Shown here: positions 17,673-27,167 of the stretch, in pieces | Position numbering within the stretch: position 1 is the stretch's first letter | Layout: each line of letters begins with the position of its first letter | Program-made: the position numbers and the translations under genes | NCBI GenBank assembly: GCA_964384025.1 | Contig: CAYLJJ010000016.1 | Span: 19,376-83,375 of the forward strand | Reading direction: 5' to 3' | Origin: CAYLJJ01 sp964384025 | GTDB taxonomy: Bacteria > Myxococcota_A > Bradymonadia > UBA7976 > UBA1532 | DNA: 64,000 nucleotides | The notes under the pieces: generated by a model | What the model was told of the DNA's origin: nothing | What the model saw: only the letters and a program-made list of their open reading frames with translations | The model's database searches: none

Positions 17673-20417
17673 ATGTCCAAAGCTCGTTTTGTTGTCGGGA
17701 TCGATCTGGGCACCACGCACTGCGCTATGGCGGCGAGCCCTGTCGATCACCCCGAAGTTCAACTCTTTGAGATCCCTCAGCTCATCGCCCCTGGGGAGTT
17801 GATCAGCCGCCCTCTGCTGCCCTCTTTTCTCTACTTGCCCAGCGAAGCAGAGTTTATGGAGCACCACCTTAAGCTCCCTTGGGGTTTGGTGGAGTATCCC
17901 GTGGGGGAGCTGGCCCGTAAGCGAGGAGCGCGGGTCCCAGGGCGCCTCGTGGCCTCCTCTAAGAGCTGGATCTGCCATGGTGGAGTAGATCGTCGCGCTC
18001 CCATCCTTCCCTGGGATGCTCCAGATGAGTTGCCCCACCTCTCCCCCTATGAAGCTTCAGCTCGGCTCTTGGAGCATCTACGCGCGGCCTGGGATGAAGC
18101 TCACCCTGAAGCGGTTTTGGCTGATCAAGATCTGGTGATCACCGTCCCTGCCTCCTTTGACAGCGTGGCTCGTGCTCTCACCGTAGAGGCCGCTGAGCTG
18201 GCGGGTCTACCTCGTATAAAACTGATCGAGGAGCCACAGGCGGCTTTTTATGACTTCCTGGGTCATCAAGAGGAGGAGCTGAGGGAGGTCCTGGGAGATG
18301 CACGCCTTATCCTGGTAGTGGATATTGGCGGAGGCACCACTGATCTCACCCTCATCCAGGCGGAGGAGCTGGAGGGGGAGCCCCGTCTGACCCGTATCGC
18401 GGTAGGTGGGCATCTGATGCTGGGGGGCGACAATATGGACGCCGCCCTCGCTCGCCTGCTTCAAAACAAGGCGGGGATCAAGCGCCTCGATCCAACCGAG
18501 TGGGCCGCCCTGATCCAATCAGCGCGTCAAGCCAAGGAGCTGCTGCTCTCCGAGGAGGCTCCTGAGAAAACCCGTGTCTCCATCCAGCGACGTGGCGCGC
18601 GACTCTTGGGGGGAACTCGCTCGGTACACCTCCAGCGAGAGGAGCTGCGTGAAGCGATCTTGGAGGGCTTTTTGCCCTTCAGCGATCTCCAGGAGGTCAG
18701 CAGCCGTCGTGGGCGCTCAGGGCTGACCACTTTGGGCTTGCCCTATACCACCGATCCCGCCATCCCTCGCCACATCAGCACCTTCCTACGCCGCCACGCC
18801 GAGGACTCTGCTGAGGCGGGGGCCCAGCTCCATGAGGGTCTGCCCCGCCCCGATCTGATCCTCCTCAACGGTGGAGTTTTCCAATCCCCTGCCATCGTCA
18901 GTCGTCTCAAGGAGGTCTTCCAGCGTTGGTTTGGCCAGGAGATCCCTCTGCTCCAACATCAGGCTCTGGACACCGCTGTAGCGCGGGGAGCGGTTCGCTA
19001 TGGCCTGAGCCAGCGAGGCTTTGGACGCAGCATCGGTGGTGGTGCCGCGCGCGCCTACTATGTAGGTGTGGACAGCGAGGCGGGAGGAGTACAAGCTTTC
19101 TGTATCGCTCCCAAAGGAATGGATGAGGGCAGCAGCGTCGAGGTCAGCGAACAGATCTTTGAGCTGCTGCTCAACCGCCCGGTGGCCTTCCCCCTCTACA
19201 GCTATACAGGGGCTAAGAGCCATGCTCCTGGGGAGCTGATCCATGTTGATCGAGAGTTAGAGCAACTTCCCGCTCTAGAGATCACCTTACGGCCCCAGCC
19301 GGGGATGGGGGAGAGCCCTGAGGTGCTGGTTAAGCCCTCCGCGACTCTGACAGAGCGAGGCACCCTGGATCTCTTCCTCTCCACCATCGCCCTTCCTCCA
19401 CGACGTTGGAAGCTGGAGCTGTCGCTTAAAGCACGACCAGAGCCGGAGGAGGAGGAGCTGCCATCAGAGGAGGAGCCTCTAAATCAAGAGCCGCTGCCGA
19501 AGAATTTCCAAGAGGCGCGGCGCCTTGTCGATCGAACCTTTACTGGCCGGGGAGAGTGGGCTGAGCCTCAGCGAGGTAAGGCGCTGCGCCGAGACCTGGA
19601 GAAGATCCTGGGTCCTCGAGGTGCTTGGACCTCCCGCGTCTGCCGTACGCTCTGGAAAGCTTTCATGCTTCATAAGGCGCATCGAGATCGCAGCCCCCTT
19701 CATGAGCGTGCCTGGATCTCACTCAGCGGGTGGTGCCTCCGGCCAGGCTTTGGGGCCTCAGGAGATCGGGAACGCCTACAGAATATGTGGGACCTTTATG
19801 AGGAGGGCCTCCAGTTCCCTAAGGATAAGGGCAACTGGCGAGAGTGGTGGATCCTCTGGCGCCGTGTCGCTGCGGGCCTAAATCGAGATCAGCAGCAGGA
19901 GCTCTTTGAAGATCTACGGCCCTGGTTGGACCCTAAGATCCGCCGCTTCCCGACACCCAGAGCCCATGGCCCAGCCGAGATGCTTCGCCTGCTGGCCGCC
20001 CTAGAGCGTCTCTCTCCAGAGCAGAAGCAGGAGGCGGGGGAGTGGTTCTTCCTGCGCTTTAAGAAGATCAGGTCTTGGTGGCCCTTGGGCCGCCTGGGAG
20101 CTCGTCAGCCCTTCCAGGGGAACATCAAGGACACCGTCACCCCAGAGCTGGCTGAGCTTTGGCTTGGAAAGCTTCTTGAGGCAGACTGGGCACGAGAGGA
20201 TGGAGCCAGCTTTGCGGCGGTCCTCCTGACTCGTATGACCAAGGACCTCCGACGAGATATCGGGGCTGAGCTGCGGGAGGAGGTGATTGAGCGGCTTCGT
20301 GAGGTCAAGGCCCCAACAGCTTGGATCAAGATGGTGGCTGAAGGCAGCGAGCTTTCAGCAAAGGACACCAAGCGCCTCTTTGGTGACGCCCTGCCTTCTG
20401 GGCTGCGACTCTCTTGA
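17673..20417 (+). CDS. Hsp70-family ATPase with long C-terminal extension
   Basis: 914 residues, starting at the ATG of MSKARFVVGIDLGTTHCAMA, 38 bases after the first Hsp70 gene. ATPase motifs match those of its neighbour: VITVPASFDSVARALTVEAA, EEPQAAFYDFL, VVDIGGGTTDLTLI, LGGDNMDAAL and LLNGGVFQSPAIVSRL. After about residue 590 comes an acidic linker (EEEELPSEEEP) and then about 300 residues rich in Trp and Arg (RTLWKAFMLHKAHRDRS, WREWWILWRRVAAGL), a type of extension filed as DUF3731 in related proteins (tentative). The paired ATPases probably arose by duplication, and the extension may provide substrate or partner binding. Confidence 0.86.
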   Translation: MSKARFVVGIDLGTTHCAMAASPVDHPEVQLFEIPQLIAPGELISRPLLPSFLYLPSEAEFMEHHLKLPWGLVEYPVGELARKRGARVPGRLVASSKSWICHGGVDRRAPILPWDAPDELPHLSPYEASARLLEHLRAAWDEAHPEAVLADQDLVITVPASFDSVARALTVEAAELAGLPRIKLIEEPQAAFYDFLGHQEEELREVLGDARLILVVDIGGGTTDLTLIQAEELEGEPRLTRIAVGGHLMLGGDNMDAALARLLQNKAGIKRLDPTEWAALIQSARQAKELLLSEEAPEKTRVSIQRRGARLLGGTRSVHLQREELREAILEGFLPFSDLQEVSSRRGRSGLTTLGLPYTTDPAIPRHISTFLRRHAEDSAEAGAQLHEGLPRPDLILLNGGVFQSPAIVSRLKEVFQRWFGQEIPLLQHQALDTAVARGAVRYGLSQRGFGRSIGGGAARAYYVGVDSEAGGVQAFCIAPKGMDEGSSVEVSEQIFELLLNRPVAFPLYSYTGAKSHAPGELIHVDRELEQLPALEITLRPQPGMGESPEVLVKPSATLTERGTLDLFLSTIALPPRRWKLELSLKARPEPEEEELPSEEEPLNQEPLPKNFQEARRLVDRTFTGRGEWAEPQRGKALRRDLEKILGPRGAWTSRVCRTLWKAFMLHKAHRDRSPLHERAWISLSGWCLRPGFGASGDRERLQNMWDLYEEGLQFPKDKGNWREWWILWRRVAAGLNRDQQQELFEDLRPWLDPKIRRFPTPRAHGPAEMLRLLAALERLSPEQKQEAGEWFFLRFKKIRSWWPLGRLGARQPFQGNIKDTVTPELAELWLGKLLEADWAREDGASFAAVLLTRMTKDLRRDIGAELREEVIERLREVKAPTAWIKMVAEGSELSAKDTKRLFGDALPSGLRLS

Positions 20418-20439
20418 GCCCACAGCTCGAGATCCCAAA

Positions 20440-21459
20440 TCAAAGATTGGGGAAGATGCGCTCTAGGGAGATCCCAAAGGCGCGTCCTGGTCCCTCAGGC
20501 TGCAGATGCCAACGGCGCTCTCCCTGAACAGAGAACTCGCTGAGTCCCCCCTCAGAGTCCAGGAGGATCAGGCCGCTTTCGGTGGGCAGCATCGCTTGAA
20601 TGCTCTCAAACTCTCCAGTTGAGAGGATGGCACGCTCATAGACCGGCGGGCTGTCTCCATTGCCTGTGCGATATTGCCAGATTCCATGCCCCTCCTGCCC
20701 CAGCTTCTCCGCCGCCAAGAGCAGACGTCCTCCCTGTTGAGTTTCGACCCACATAAGGCCCCCTCCAGGCCCCAGCTCAGCGAACTCCTGAACTCGACGA
20801 TCTCCAAAGAAGCGTGGAGCATGTTGGGAGAAGGTCATCACTACACGATCCGACTCCAGATAGAGCAGATCGACAACATCCTCTACACGAGAGCCCTGCT
20901 GCCAAGCGGGGGGTTCCCAGTTGCCCATAAACTCCCCCTCAGCGTTGATTCGATAGAAGTTCATACTCAGCGCGCTCCAAGCCAGGAGCCCTCCATTGGG
21001 TCCTGGCCAGAGCCCAGCGAGCCTCCCCAGGTTGGGGTTACTCAGCAGGAGCCCTTGAGGCTCTCCGTCAGGACTGAAGGCGTGAAGGCGGCCCCGATCT
21101 TCGAGACCCTCCCCCGCGATAAAGTCCCCCTCAGCGAGCTTTGTGAAGCTGCTGATCTCCAAGCCGATGCTTTTAAACTCCAGAAAGGCGCAGAAGAAAC
21201 GAGCGCCCTCCTCTAAAAGACGGTAGGCGTCAACTCGATCAGGGTAGGCCAACAGCAAAAAAGTCCCGGTCTGGGCCTCGGGGCAGCGCTCTTCGATGCT
21301 GGAACCTTGATCGACGCTGAGTCCCGATTCCTTCTCTGCGTCTCCTTCAAGGCCCATCTCAAAAGGAACCCCCTCATCTAGGCCCAGCTCTTTCTGAGAA
21401 TCAGCGCCTTCACCGGAGTCACAGGAGAGGAGAAGCAGCAGAGCGAGGAGTCGCGGCAT
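20440..21459 (-). CDS. Lipoprotein of unknown function, propeller-like
   Basis: 339 residues. The N terminus MPRLLALLLLLSC is a short lipoprotein signal with the lipobox LLLSC (Cys13), followed by an acidic, low-complexity linker to about residue 55. The rest has repeated short beta-strand patterns such as FLLLAYPDRVDAYRL, RLHAFSPDGEP, FYRINAEGEFMGNW and LSEFSVQGERRWHL. These suggest a propeller-like fold that reports values, but no catalytic motif is visible. It follows the upstream minus-strand lipoprotein gene by 25 bases, so the two are probably co-transcribed. It resembles in style the incomplete gene at the right edge of the window. Confidence 0.65.
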   Translation of the reverse strand: MPRLLALLLLLSCDSGEGADSQKELGLDEGVPFEMGLEGDAEKESGLSVDQGSSIEERCPEAQTGTFLLLAYPDRVDAYRLLEEGARFFCAFLEFKSIGLEISSFTKLAEGDFIAGEGLEDRGRLHAFSPDGEPQGLLLSNPNLGRLAGLWPGPNGGLLAWSALSMNFYRINAEGEFMGNWEPPAWQQGSRVEDVVDLLYLESDRVVMTFSQHAPRFFGDRRVQEFAELGPGGGLMWVETQQGGRLLLAAEKLGQEGHGIWQYRTGNGDSPPVYERAILSTGEFESIQAMLPTESGLILLDSEGGLSEFSVQGERRWHLQPEGPGRAFGISLERIFPNL

Positions 21460-21484
21460 AGGGACCTCCAGGTATGGAGTTTAA

Positions 21485-23014
21485 TTAACGCATCGGCAGG
21501 AAGGCGCCCTTGGAGATCTCCATCAAGAATAGACCCTCCACCGCCTCCCGCCGCTTGAAGTTGAGCCCTGAGCTGACACCATCTTGAACCTGGGTCTTAG
21601 AGAGAGCCTGTCGGGGACTGATCTCCTCTTTGAGGGCGCGTCGATGGGCTCGGCTCAGGGCGGTGATGGAGTCAGCCAATAGAGCATCAAAGGGGGTGGC
21701 GCGGTGTCCCGCCTCTTTGCGGATCTTTTGAGCGAAGGAGGCTCCTCGAGCGGTCTCGGCGGCGAAGGGCAAGGGGATCAGAGCCCCCTCTAGGTAGCGC
21801 CCTGCTTGGCGAAGCAGCTGGGGATTGTACCACTCCCCCAAGCCCAAGAGGATCAGCTCTCGAACAGAGCGGTCTCCCCTATAGCGAAGCTTGGGGCCTC
21901 GGGACCAGATCCCCTGAGCAGCGAGGTGACTCATCACCTGCGCTGCGCAGCTTGGCTGACAGGGGAGGAAGAGGGTGTCGCTCTTGCTGCGACGCAAAAT
22001 CTCGCTCAAGCGTTTCCAGTTGGGAGACTCTGGATCCCAGCTGAGCTCGGCTGAGATCTGAGCCCCTCCTCCCTCCCAGGCGGCCCTAAAGAGCCGCGCC
22101 TGATTTTTGGCGAAGGGGTTCTCAGGGGCGAGGATCGCCGCTCGCCGCCCTCCCCGCTCCAAACCGCCTCCAGCCAGAGTGCTACAGCTTAACGCCGAGG
22201 TGTGTAGGCTTCGCCAAGTGGGCCCTGCTCCTTCTACAGCAGCGGGATCTAGGCTGAGCATCAAGAGAGGCAGCTCTAGAGACTCAGCGGCTTGAGCCGC
22301 TGCCGCCGCGCTCTCTTTAGCGAAGAGCCCCACCACTCCAAAGGTCCCCCCCTCGGCGAGGGCTTGCATCGCCCTCTCCACCTTCTCTGAGCTGGCGCCA
22401 TCATGGATCTCTAGCTCTTTTCCTAAGAGCAGCTGAGCGCTGCGTCTGAGATCTTGGCCCAGGCGGCGGGAGCGTCCACTGAGAGGGAGGATCACGCCGA
22501 TCTTCAGTTGGGCAGGGACTGCATGATCGAGCTCCTCTGAACCCTCTGGTGAGGGCTCTTGGATCAAACCACAGCGCTTGAGAGCATCCTCTGCCTGTTG
22601 AGCGAGGGGGTTCTCTAGATCGGGGAGCAGCGGTTGTAGATGATGCTGTACCTCTGGGCAGCGCTCTAGAGTTTGAGCAGTCAAGCCTGCGTAAAAGTGG
22701 GCAGAGTTCCTAAGCTCTTCGGGGGCCTTAAGCTCAGCCAAAGCGGAGAGTTGGCGGAGCGCCAAGGCGGGACGAGCCTTGATATTCATCCGCGCGAGGT
22801 AGAGCTGAATATAGGGACGAAGAGAGCTTGGCTGTTCTCTTAGAAGCGCCCGAAGGCGCTCATCAGCGAGGAGCAGCCGCCCCGCCTCAAAGTCGGTGAC
22901 GGCGCGTTCATAACGCTCCTGAGCCGCTGTTGTAGGGGGCTTGGGGCGCTGTATTCTCTCTGAGCCACAGGCCAACAAGGAGAGGCTCAGGAGGAGGAAA
23001 AGGGTGTTGCGCAT
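21485..23014 (-). CDS. Lipoprotein with TPR-like N terminus and periplasmic-binding-protein fold (LpoA/ABC-substrate type)
   Basis: 509 residues. The start chosen (complement of 23012-23014) puts the lipoprotein signal MRNTLFLLLSLSLLACGS at the N terminus with Cys16 in the lipobox LLAC; a longer frame upstream is ignored. Residues about 30-150 are helical with tetratricopeptide-like spacing. From about residue 165 (KIGVILPLSGRSRRLGQDL) the protein reads as a type-1 periplasmic binding domain (GVVGLFAKESAAAAAQAAE, RRAAILAPENPFAKNQARLF, TPFDALLADSI). This arrangement is shared by penicillin-binding-protein activators (LpoA) and some branched-chain amino acid binders. An envelope role is likely; the exact partner cannot be told. 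Confidence 0.72.
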   Translation of the reverse strand: MRNTLFLLLSLSLLACGSERIQRPKPPTTAAQERYERAVTDFEAGRLLLADERLRALLREQPSSLRPYIQLYLARMNIKARPALALRQLSALAELKAPEELRNSAHFYAGLTAQTLERCPEVQHHLQPLLPDLENPLAQQAEDALKRCGLIQEPSPEGSEELDHAVPAQLKIGVILPLSGRSRRLGQDLRRSAQLLLGKELEIHDGASSEKVERAMQALAEGGTFGVVGLFAKESAAAAAQAAESLELPLLMLSLDPAAVEGAGPTWRSLHTSALSCSTLAGGGLERGGRRAAILAPENPFAKNQARLFRAAWEGGGAQISAELSWDPESPNWKRLSEILRRSKSDTLFLPCQPSCAAQVMSHLAAQGIWSRGPKLRYRGDRSVRELILLGLGEWYNPQLLRQAGRYLEGALIPLPFAAETARGASFAQKIRKEAGHRATPFDALLADSITALSRAHRRALKEEISPRQALSKTQVQDGVSSGLNFKRREAVEGLFLMEISKGAFLPMR

Positions 23015-23093
23015 AGATCCCAATCTGCCCCTTTCTGAGAGAGGGCGCAAAGGAATCGATGTAGGGCTCTCAGCACAGTGAGCCAAAGGAAGA

Positions 23094-23121
23094 TTGACCT
23101 CTTCCTTAAAGCTGCTTTATA
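23094..23121 (+). promoter_or_regulatory. Sigma70-like promoter for the FHA gene
   Basis: TTGACC (23094-23099) and TTTATA (23116-23121) with a 16-base spacer; TATATC at 23118-23123 gives an 18-base alternative. It lies 42 bases before the FHA gene's ATG, in a divergent intergenic region. Confidence 0.5.
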
Positions 23122-23163
23122 TCCACAGTCCGGTGCCGGGTTTCATCCTTTTTGAGAGGCTGG

Positions 23164-24327
23164 ATGCTCCTCTGCAAACAGTGTGGCTGGGACAACCCCC
23201 AGGTGGCCTTCTTCTGCCTCTGCTGTGCAGGGGATCTGGATGAGTTGATACTCTCTCCTGCCGAGGAGGGAGATCCTCTCCCCGCGTTGCGCACTCCTGA
23301 GCAGGTCTCTCCTTCCCTAGAGAACCCCACCCTCCTCGATTTCAGTATGCCTGCGGAGATGCTGACGAAGCTCAAACGCATCAGTCGGATGCGGGATGAG
23401 GCACCCACCCTCGACGAAGTTGAGGGGACGATCCCTGAAGAGCCAGACACCATCCTTACCACCGTCGAGCTGAGCCTCGAGGGAATTCGCTCCTCTCTTC
23501 AAGAGCGCAAAGAGTCTGAGTCTGGGGGAGCGAAGCCTCAGTTCCTTGAGGGCTTTGAGACCATCGATGAGTCTCTTGATGAGGCTGACTTCTTGGAGAT
23601 TGAAGATTCTGGAGAGCCTCTGGAGAGTCTCCAGAGTGCTGAGTTTGAGGCTCTCAGCCCCAGCCTTCCTCCACCTCTACCTCTGCCCCAACGCCGCTTC
23701 TTGCTGCGCCCTCTGAGCAGAAACCTAGAGAGAGATGATCTTCTGCTCATCAAAGAAGGTGCTTTGACGTTGGGACGCGAAGAGGGGGATCTTAACTTTG
23801 AAGATCCCTACCTCTCTCCAAAGCACGCCTGTTTTCTCCTGGAGAATGATCAGCTCAGAGTCCAAGATCTGGGCAGCCTCAACGGGGTTTGGGTTCAGCT
23901 TCAGCAAGAGCAGCTGTTGGAGTTGGGGCGAGAGGTTCGCGTCGGCGCTCAGATCTTCAGGCTGGAGAGCAGCCCTCCCCCACTCCAACAGGCAGCGTCA
24001 GAGGAGGGTACTTTGGGCATAGGTACTCCTCCCTGCCCTCATCGTTTGGTTCAACTGGATAATCGAGGAATGTCTCGTAACATCTTCCACCTCTGCTCAG
24101 AGGGAGTTCGGGTGGGGCGCAAGGTGGGTGAGTTGATTTTCCCTGATGATCGGCTCATGAGCACCACGCATGCCCTCTTCTCCTCAAAGGAGGGGGGGAT
24201 CTCGGTGCGCGATCTGGGCAGCCTCAACGGGGTGTGGTTGCGGATCGCCTCCCGCCAGACTCTAGAACCTGGAGACGCCGTGATGCTGGGGATACATGTC
24301 TGGCGCGTCGGTCTCGCGCTCGATTGA
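23164..24327 (+). CDS. Zinc-ribbon protein with two FHA domains
   Basis: 387 residues; ATG at 23164 lies four bases after GAGAGG. Residues 1-25 form a small zinc ribbon (LCKQCGWDNP and FFCLCCAGDL, two CxxC pairs). Residues about 30-180 are acidic and disordered-looking. Two forkhead-associated domains follow: one around residues 195-275 (LTLGREEGDLNFEDPYLSPK, then QDLGSLNGVWV) and one around 305-387 (VRVGRKVGELIFPDDRLMS, then RDLGSLNGVWLRI). FHA domains bind phosphothreonine peptides, so it should act in Ser/Thr-kinase signalling, although no kinase gene is in the window. The next gene starts five bases downstream and is probably co-translated. Confidence 0.85.
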   Translation: MLLCKQCGWDNPQVAFFCLCCAGDLDELILSPAEEGDPLPALRTPEQVSPSLENPTLLDFSMPAEMLTKLKRISRMRDEAPTLDEVEGTIPEEPDTILTTVELSLEGIRSSLQERKESESGGAKPQFLEGFETIDESLDEADFLEIEDSGEPLESLQSAEFEALSPSLPPPLPLPQRRFLLRPLSRNLERDDLLLIKEGALTLGREEGDLNFEDPYLSPKHACFLLENDQLRVQDLGSLNGVWVQLQQEQLLELGREVRVGAQIFRLESSPPPLQQAASEEGTLGIGTPPCPHRLVQLDNRGMSRNIFHLCSEGVRVGRKVGELIFPDDRLMSTTHALFSSKEGGISVRDLGSLNGVWLRIASRQTLEPGDAVMLGIHVWRVGLALD

Positions 24328-24332
24328 GCAAC

Positions 24333-25409
24333 ATGACCCCTCCCATCGGCGCTCTCTTACTGGACTCAGGCCTTTTAAGTTCAAAGCAGCGAGATGAGAT
24401 TTTGGCGCTTCAGGCTGAAGCCGGGGGGCGCTTCTGTTCTCTGGCTCTAGAGCTGGGTTTCGCCTCAGAGCCTGATTTGGTGGAGGCGTTGGGAGGGCAG
24501 TTGGGGGTCCCTGGGGTGGTGATTGAGGCCCTCGCGCGCTGCCTAGATGAGCGCCTGGGTGCCCTGGGGGAGCGCTATCATGCGCTCCCCGCGCGCAGCT
24601 TCCATCACAGCATCTCGATCATCCTCCGAGATCCTCTGGATCCAGAGGCCCTTGAGGCTCTGGAGAAGGCCACTGGAAAGGTGATCAAGCCTCTTGTGGC
24701 TCTAGAGGGCTCTCTGCGCGCTGAGTTGGCGAGGAGAAGTGATCTCCCTCCAAACTTTGAGCCCCTCTCAAGAACCCTCGCGCTCCCCAGTGCTCTCTCC
24801 CCTGCGCCTGGAATGGAGCCTTGGCTGGAGCGCCTGAGTATGCACTTTCCAGAGCTGGAGCGGGGAGAGGGCTGGCCTCTTGTTCCCTTTCATCCTCAAC
24901 GTTTAGGAGATGTTCAGGAAAAGGTACTGATCTGCGAAGTCCCTCTCTCTGAGGCGCTCCGCTTTGATCTCCTCAGGCAGGGAGCCTTGATCTTAGAAGC
25001 CCAGAGTGAGGCCAGCATTTGGCGAGCCCGCCTCAGTCCCCTTCTGGGTCCTGTGGAGATCCCTGAAGCTCTGTTGGAAGAAGCTCGCCATGCTTCTAGC
25101 CTTAAGGAGCAGCTCTCCTTGCTCAAGATGGCGGTTCGCGCAGCGCCCGCCTCCGCCCTCCCGCTCTTTGCCCTGGGGCGGCTCCTAGAGCAGAGGCGCC
25201 GCCTCCAAGAGGCTCTCTTTGCCTATGAAGCGGCTCTCCTGAGAGCTCCTCTGGAGTTACCGCTCATCTACACTCTGGGGCGGCTCTCAGAGCGCCTAAA
25301 GCTCAACTCAAGAGCTGCGCTTCTCTACCATCACGGCCGCGCGTTGGCGCAGACGGAGCGGCGGCAGGCTCCTTTTCAGCGCCGCCTCCTTCAGCTCTTA
25401 ATGATCTGA
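24333..25409 (+). CDS. MshEN-domain protein with TPR-like C terminus
   Basis: 358 residues; the ATG at 24333 follows the FHA gene stop by five bases and begins the recognisable domain. Residues 1-120 resemble the MshEN/GspE N-terminal module (IGALLLDSGLLSSKQRDEIL, then LALELGFASEPDLVEALGGQ and LPARSF). This module binds nucleotides such as cyclic di-GMP in some type II secretion/pilus ATPases; no ATPase domain follows here. Residues about 280-350 have helical repeats (PLFALGRLLEQRRRLQEAL, FAYEAALLRAP) typical of TPRs. It is probably a signalling or scaffold protein working with the FHA neighbour (inference). Confidence 0.68.
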   Translation: MTPPIGALLLDSGLLSSKQRDEILALQAEAGGRFCSLALELGFASEPDLVEALGGQLGVPGVVIEALARCLDERLGALGERYHALPARSFHHSISIILRDPLDPEALEALEKATGKVIKPLVALEGSLRAELARRSDLPPNFEPLSRTLALPSALSPAPGMEPWLERLSMHFPELERGEGWPLVPFHPQRLGDVQEKVLICEVPLSEALRFDLLRQGALILEAQSEASIWRARLSPLLGPVEIPEALLEEARHASSLKEQLSLLKMAVRAAPASALPLFALGRLLEQRRRLQEALFAYEAALLRAPLELPLIYTLGRLSERLKLNSRAALLYHHGRALAQTERRQAPFQRRLLQLLMI

Positions 25410-25460
25410 ACTCCATCTATGTTAAAAGGGCCGTCTCTTCTGGAAGAATTGAGGTCCTCT

Positions 25461-27167
25461 ATGCGAATGAGCAGACTGCACGCGCCCACTCTCAAGCAGG
25501 TGCCCAGGGATGCTGATGTCGTCAGTCATCAACTCTTAGTGCGCGCAGGCTTTATCCGAAAGCTGGCTGCAGGGCTCTATGACTTTCTGCCCCTGGCTCA
25601 AAGGGTCCTCCGCAAAATCTCCCAAATCGTTCGGGAGGAGATGGACAGGGCGGGGGCTCAAGAGATCTTGATGCCGATGGTGCAGCCCGCAGAGATCTGG
25701 TCTGAGTCTGGGCGTTGGGAACAGTATGGCCCTGAGTTGATGCGGATGAAGGATCGAAAAGGTGGAGAGTTCTGCCTGGGTCCTACGCATGAGGAGGTGA
25801 TCACCGATCTTGTACGCCGGGATGTGCGTTCTTGGCGTGCGTTGCCTCTAAACCTTTATCAGATCCAGGCCAAGTTCAGAGATGAGATCCGTCCCCGTTT
25901 TGGTTTGATGAGAGGGCGGGAGTTCATCATGAAGGACGCCTACTCCTTCGATCTGGATTCGGTCAGCGCGGATCGCTCCTATGACGCGATGTTCGCGGCC
26001 TATGAGCGTATTTTTCAGCGCTGTGGCCTCGCCTTTCGTCCAGTTGAGGCAGACACGGGGGCGATGGGAGGCTCTCGTTCGCATGAGTTCCAGGTCCTGG
26101 CTGAGACGGGCGAGGATGCTTTGGTCGCCTGCTCATCCTGTCGCTTCGCGGCCAATGTAGAGCAGGCGGAGTGTCTCGCTACTGCGGCTTCCGAGATACA
26201 GAGAGAGAGCCCCCCCTTAGAGGTCGTAAATACTCCTGGGTTGGGAGGCATTGAGGCGGTCAGTCGCTTCCTCAAGCGCGGTCTAAAGTGCTTCATCAAG
26301 ACCCTCATCGTTGAGGTTGGTGGTCGCCCCTACTGCCTCCTCCTCCGTGGAGATCATGAACTCAATGAGCTGAAGCTTCGCAAGCTTCTGGGTGCTCAAG
26401 AATCAAGGCTCGCTGATGAAACTCAAGTACGAAAGATCACAGGAGCGCTTGTAGGCTTCGCGGGTCCGGTGGGCCTTAAGGGCTTGGAGATCATCGCAGA
26501 TCAGGCGCTCAAGGGGATCCGTGATGGGATAACAGGAGCCAATCAGACCGACAAACACCTCCTTCATGTTGATCTGGGACGAGACTTTCAGGTCTCACGC
26601 TTCGCAGATCTGCGGATGGTTAAAGGAGGAGACCCTTGCCCTCGCTGTGGCGCTGAGCTGCGCAGCTTTCGAGGGATTGAAGTGGGGCATGTTTTCTTCT
26701 TGGGGACCAAATACAGCGAGTCGATGAGCTGTAACTACCTAGATGAGGGAGGGCGAGAGCGGCCAATGGTGATGGGCTGCTATGGCATCGGCATCAGCCG
26801 CACTATGGCGGCGGCGGTGGAGCAGAACCATGACAAGTTTGGGATCGCGTGGCCCAAAGCGATCGCCCCCTATCAGGTTACGATCCTCCCTCTTCAGATG
26901 AATAAAGCCCCTGTGGTTGAAGCGGGAGAGGAGATCTATAAGCAACTCCAAGAGGCAGGCCTAGAGGTTGTGCTTGATGACCGCCGAGAGAGCGCAGGCT
27001 CTAAGTTTAAGGACGCTGAGCTGATCGGCTTCCCGGTGATCATCGCCATCGGCTCCCGAGGTCTCCAGAAGCAGATGGTTGAGATCAAGCCGAGACAGGG
27101 CGGCAAGAAGCAAGAGGTCCCCCTGGCTGAGGTCAATGCTTATGTGCTGGAACTCTTGGCAGGATGA
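25461..27167 (+). CDS. proS: Prolyl-tRNA synthetase, bacterial type
   Basis: 568 residues. ATG at 25461 is chosen because GAGG lies upstream and MRMSRLHAPTLKQVP is where the family normally begins; an in-frame ATG at 25419 has no ribosome site. It charges tRNA-Pro with proline. Class II motifs are visible: motif 2 region FRDEIRPRFGLMRGREFIMK and motif 3 MVMGCYGIGISRTMAAAVEQ. Between them is a long insertion (about residues 225-395) corresponding to the editing domain of the bacterial enzyme, with GDHELNELKL. The C-terminal anticodon-binding domain (VLDDRRESAGSKFKDAELIG) is intact. Its TGA overlaps the ATG of rlmB, so the two are translationally coupled. Confidence 0.95.
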   Translation: MRMSRLHAPTLKQVPRDADVVSHQLLVRAGFIRKLAAGLYDFLPLAQRVLRKISQIVREEMDRAGAQEILMPMVQPAEIWSESGRWEQYGPELMRMKDRKGGEFCLGPTHEEVITDLVRRDVRSWRALPLNLYQIQAKFRDEIRPRFGLMRGREFIMKDAYSFDLDSVSADRSYDAMFAAYERIFQRCGLAFRPVEADTGAMGGSRSHEFQVLAETGEDALVACSSCRFAANVEQAECLATAASEIQRESPPLEVVNTPGLGGIEAVSRFLKRGLKCFIKTLIVEVGGRPYCLLLRGDHELNELKLRKLLGAQESRLADETQVRKITGALVGFAGPVGLKGLEIIADQALKGIRDGITGANQTDKHLLHVDLGRDFQVSRFADLRMVKGGDPCPRCGAELRSFRGIEVGHVFFLGTKYSESMSCNYLDEGGRERPMVMGCYGIGISRTMAAAVEQNHDKFGIAWPKAIAPYQVTILPLQMNKAPVVEAGEEIYKQLQEAGLEVVLDDRRESAGSKFKDAELIGFPVIIAIGSRGLQKQMVEIKPRQGGKKQEVPLAEVNAYVLELLAG

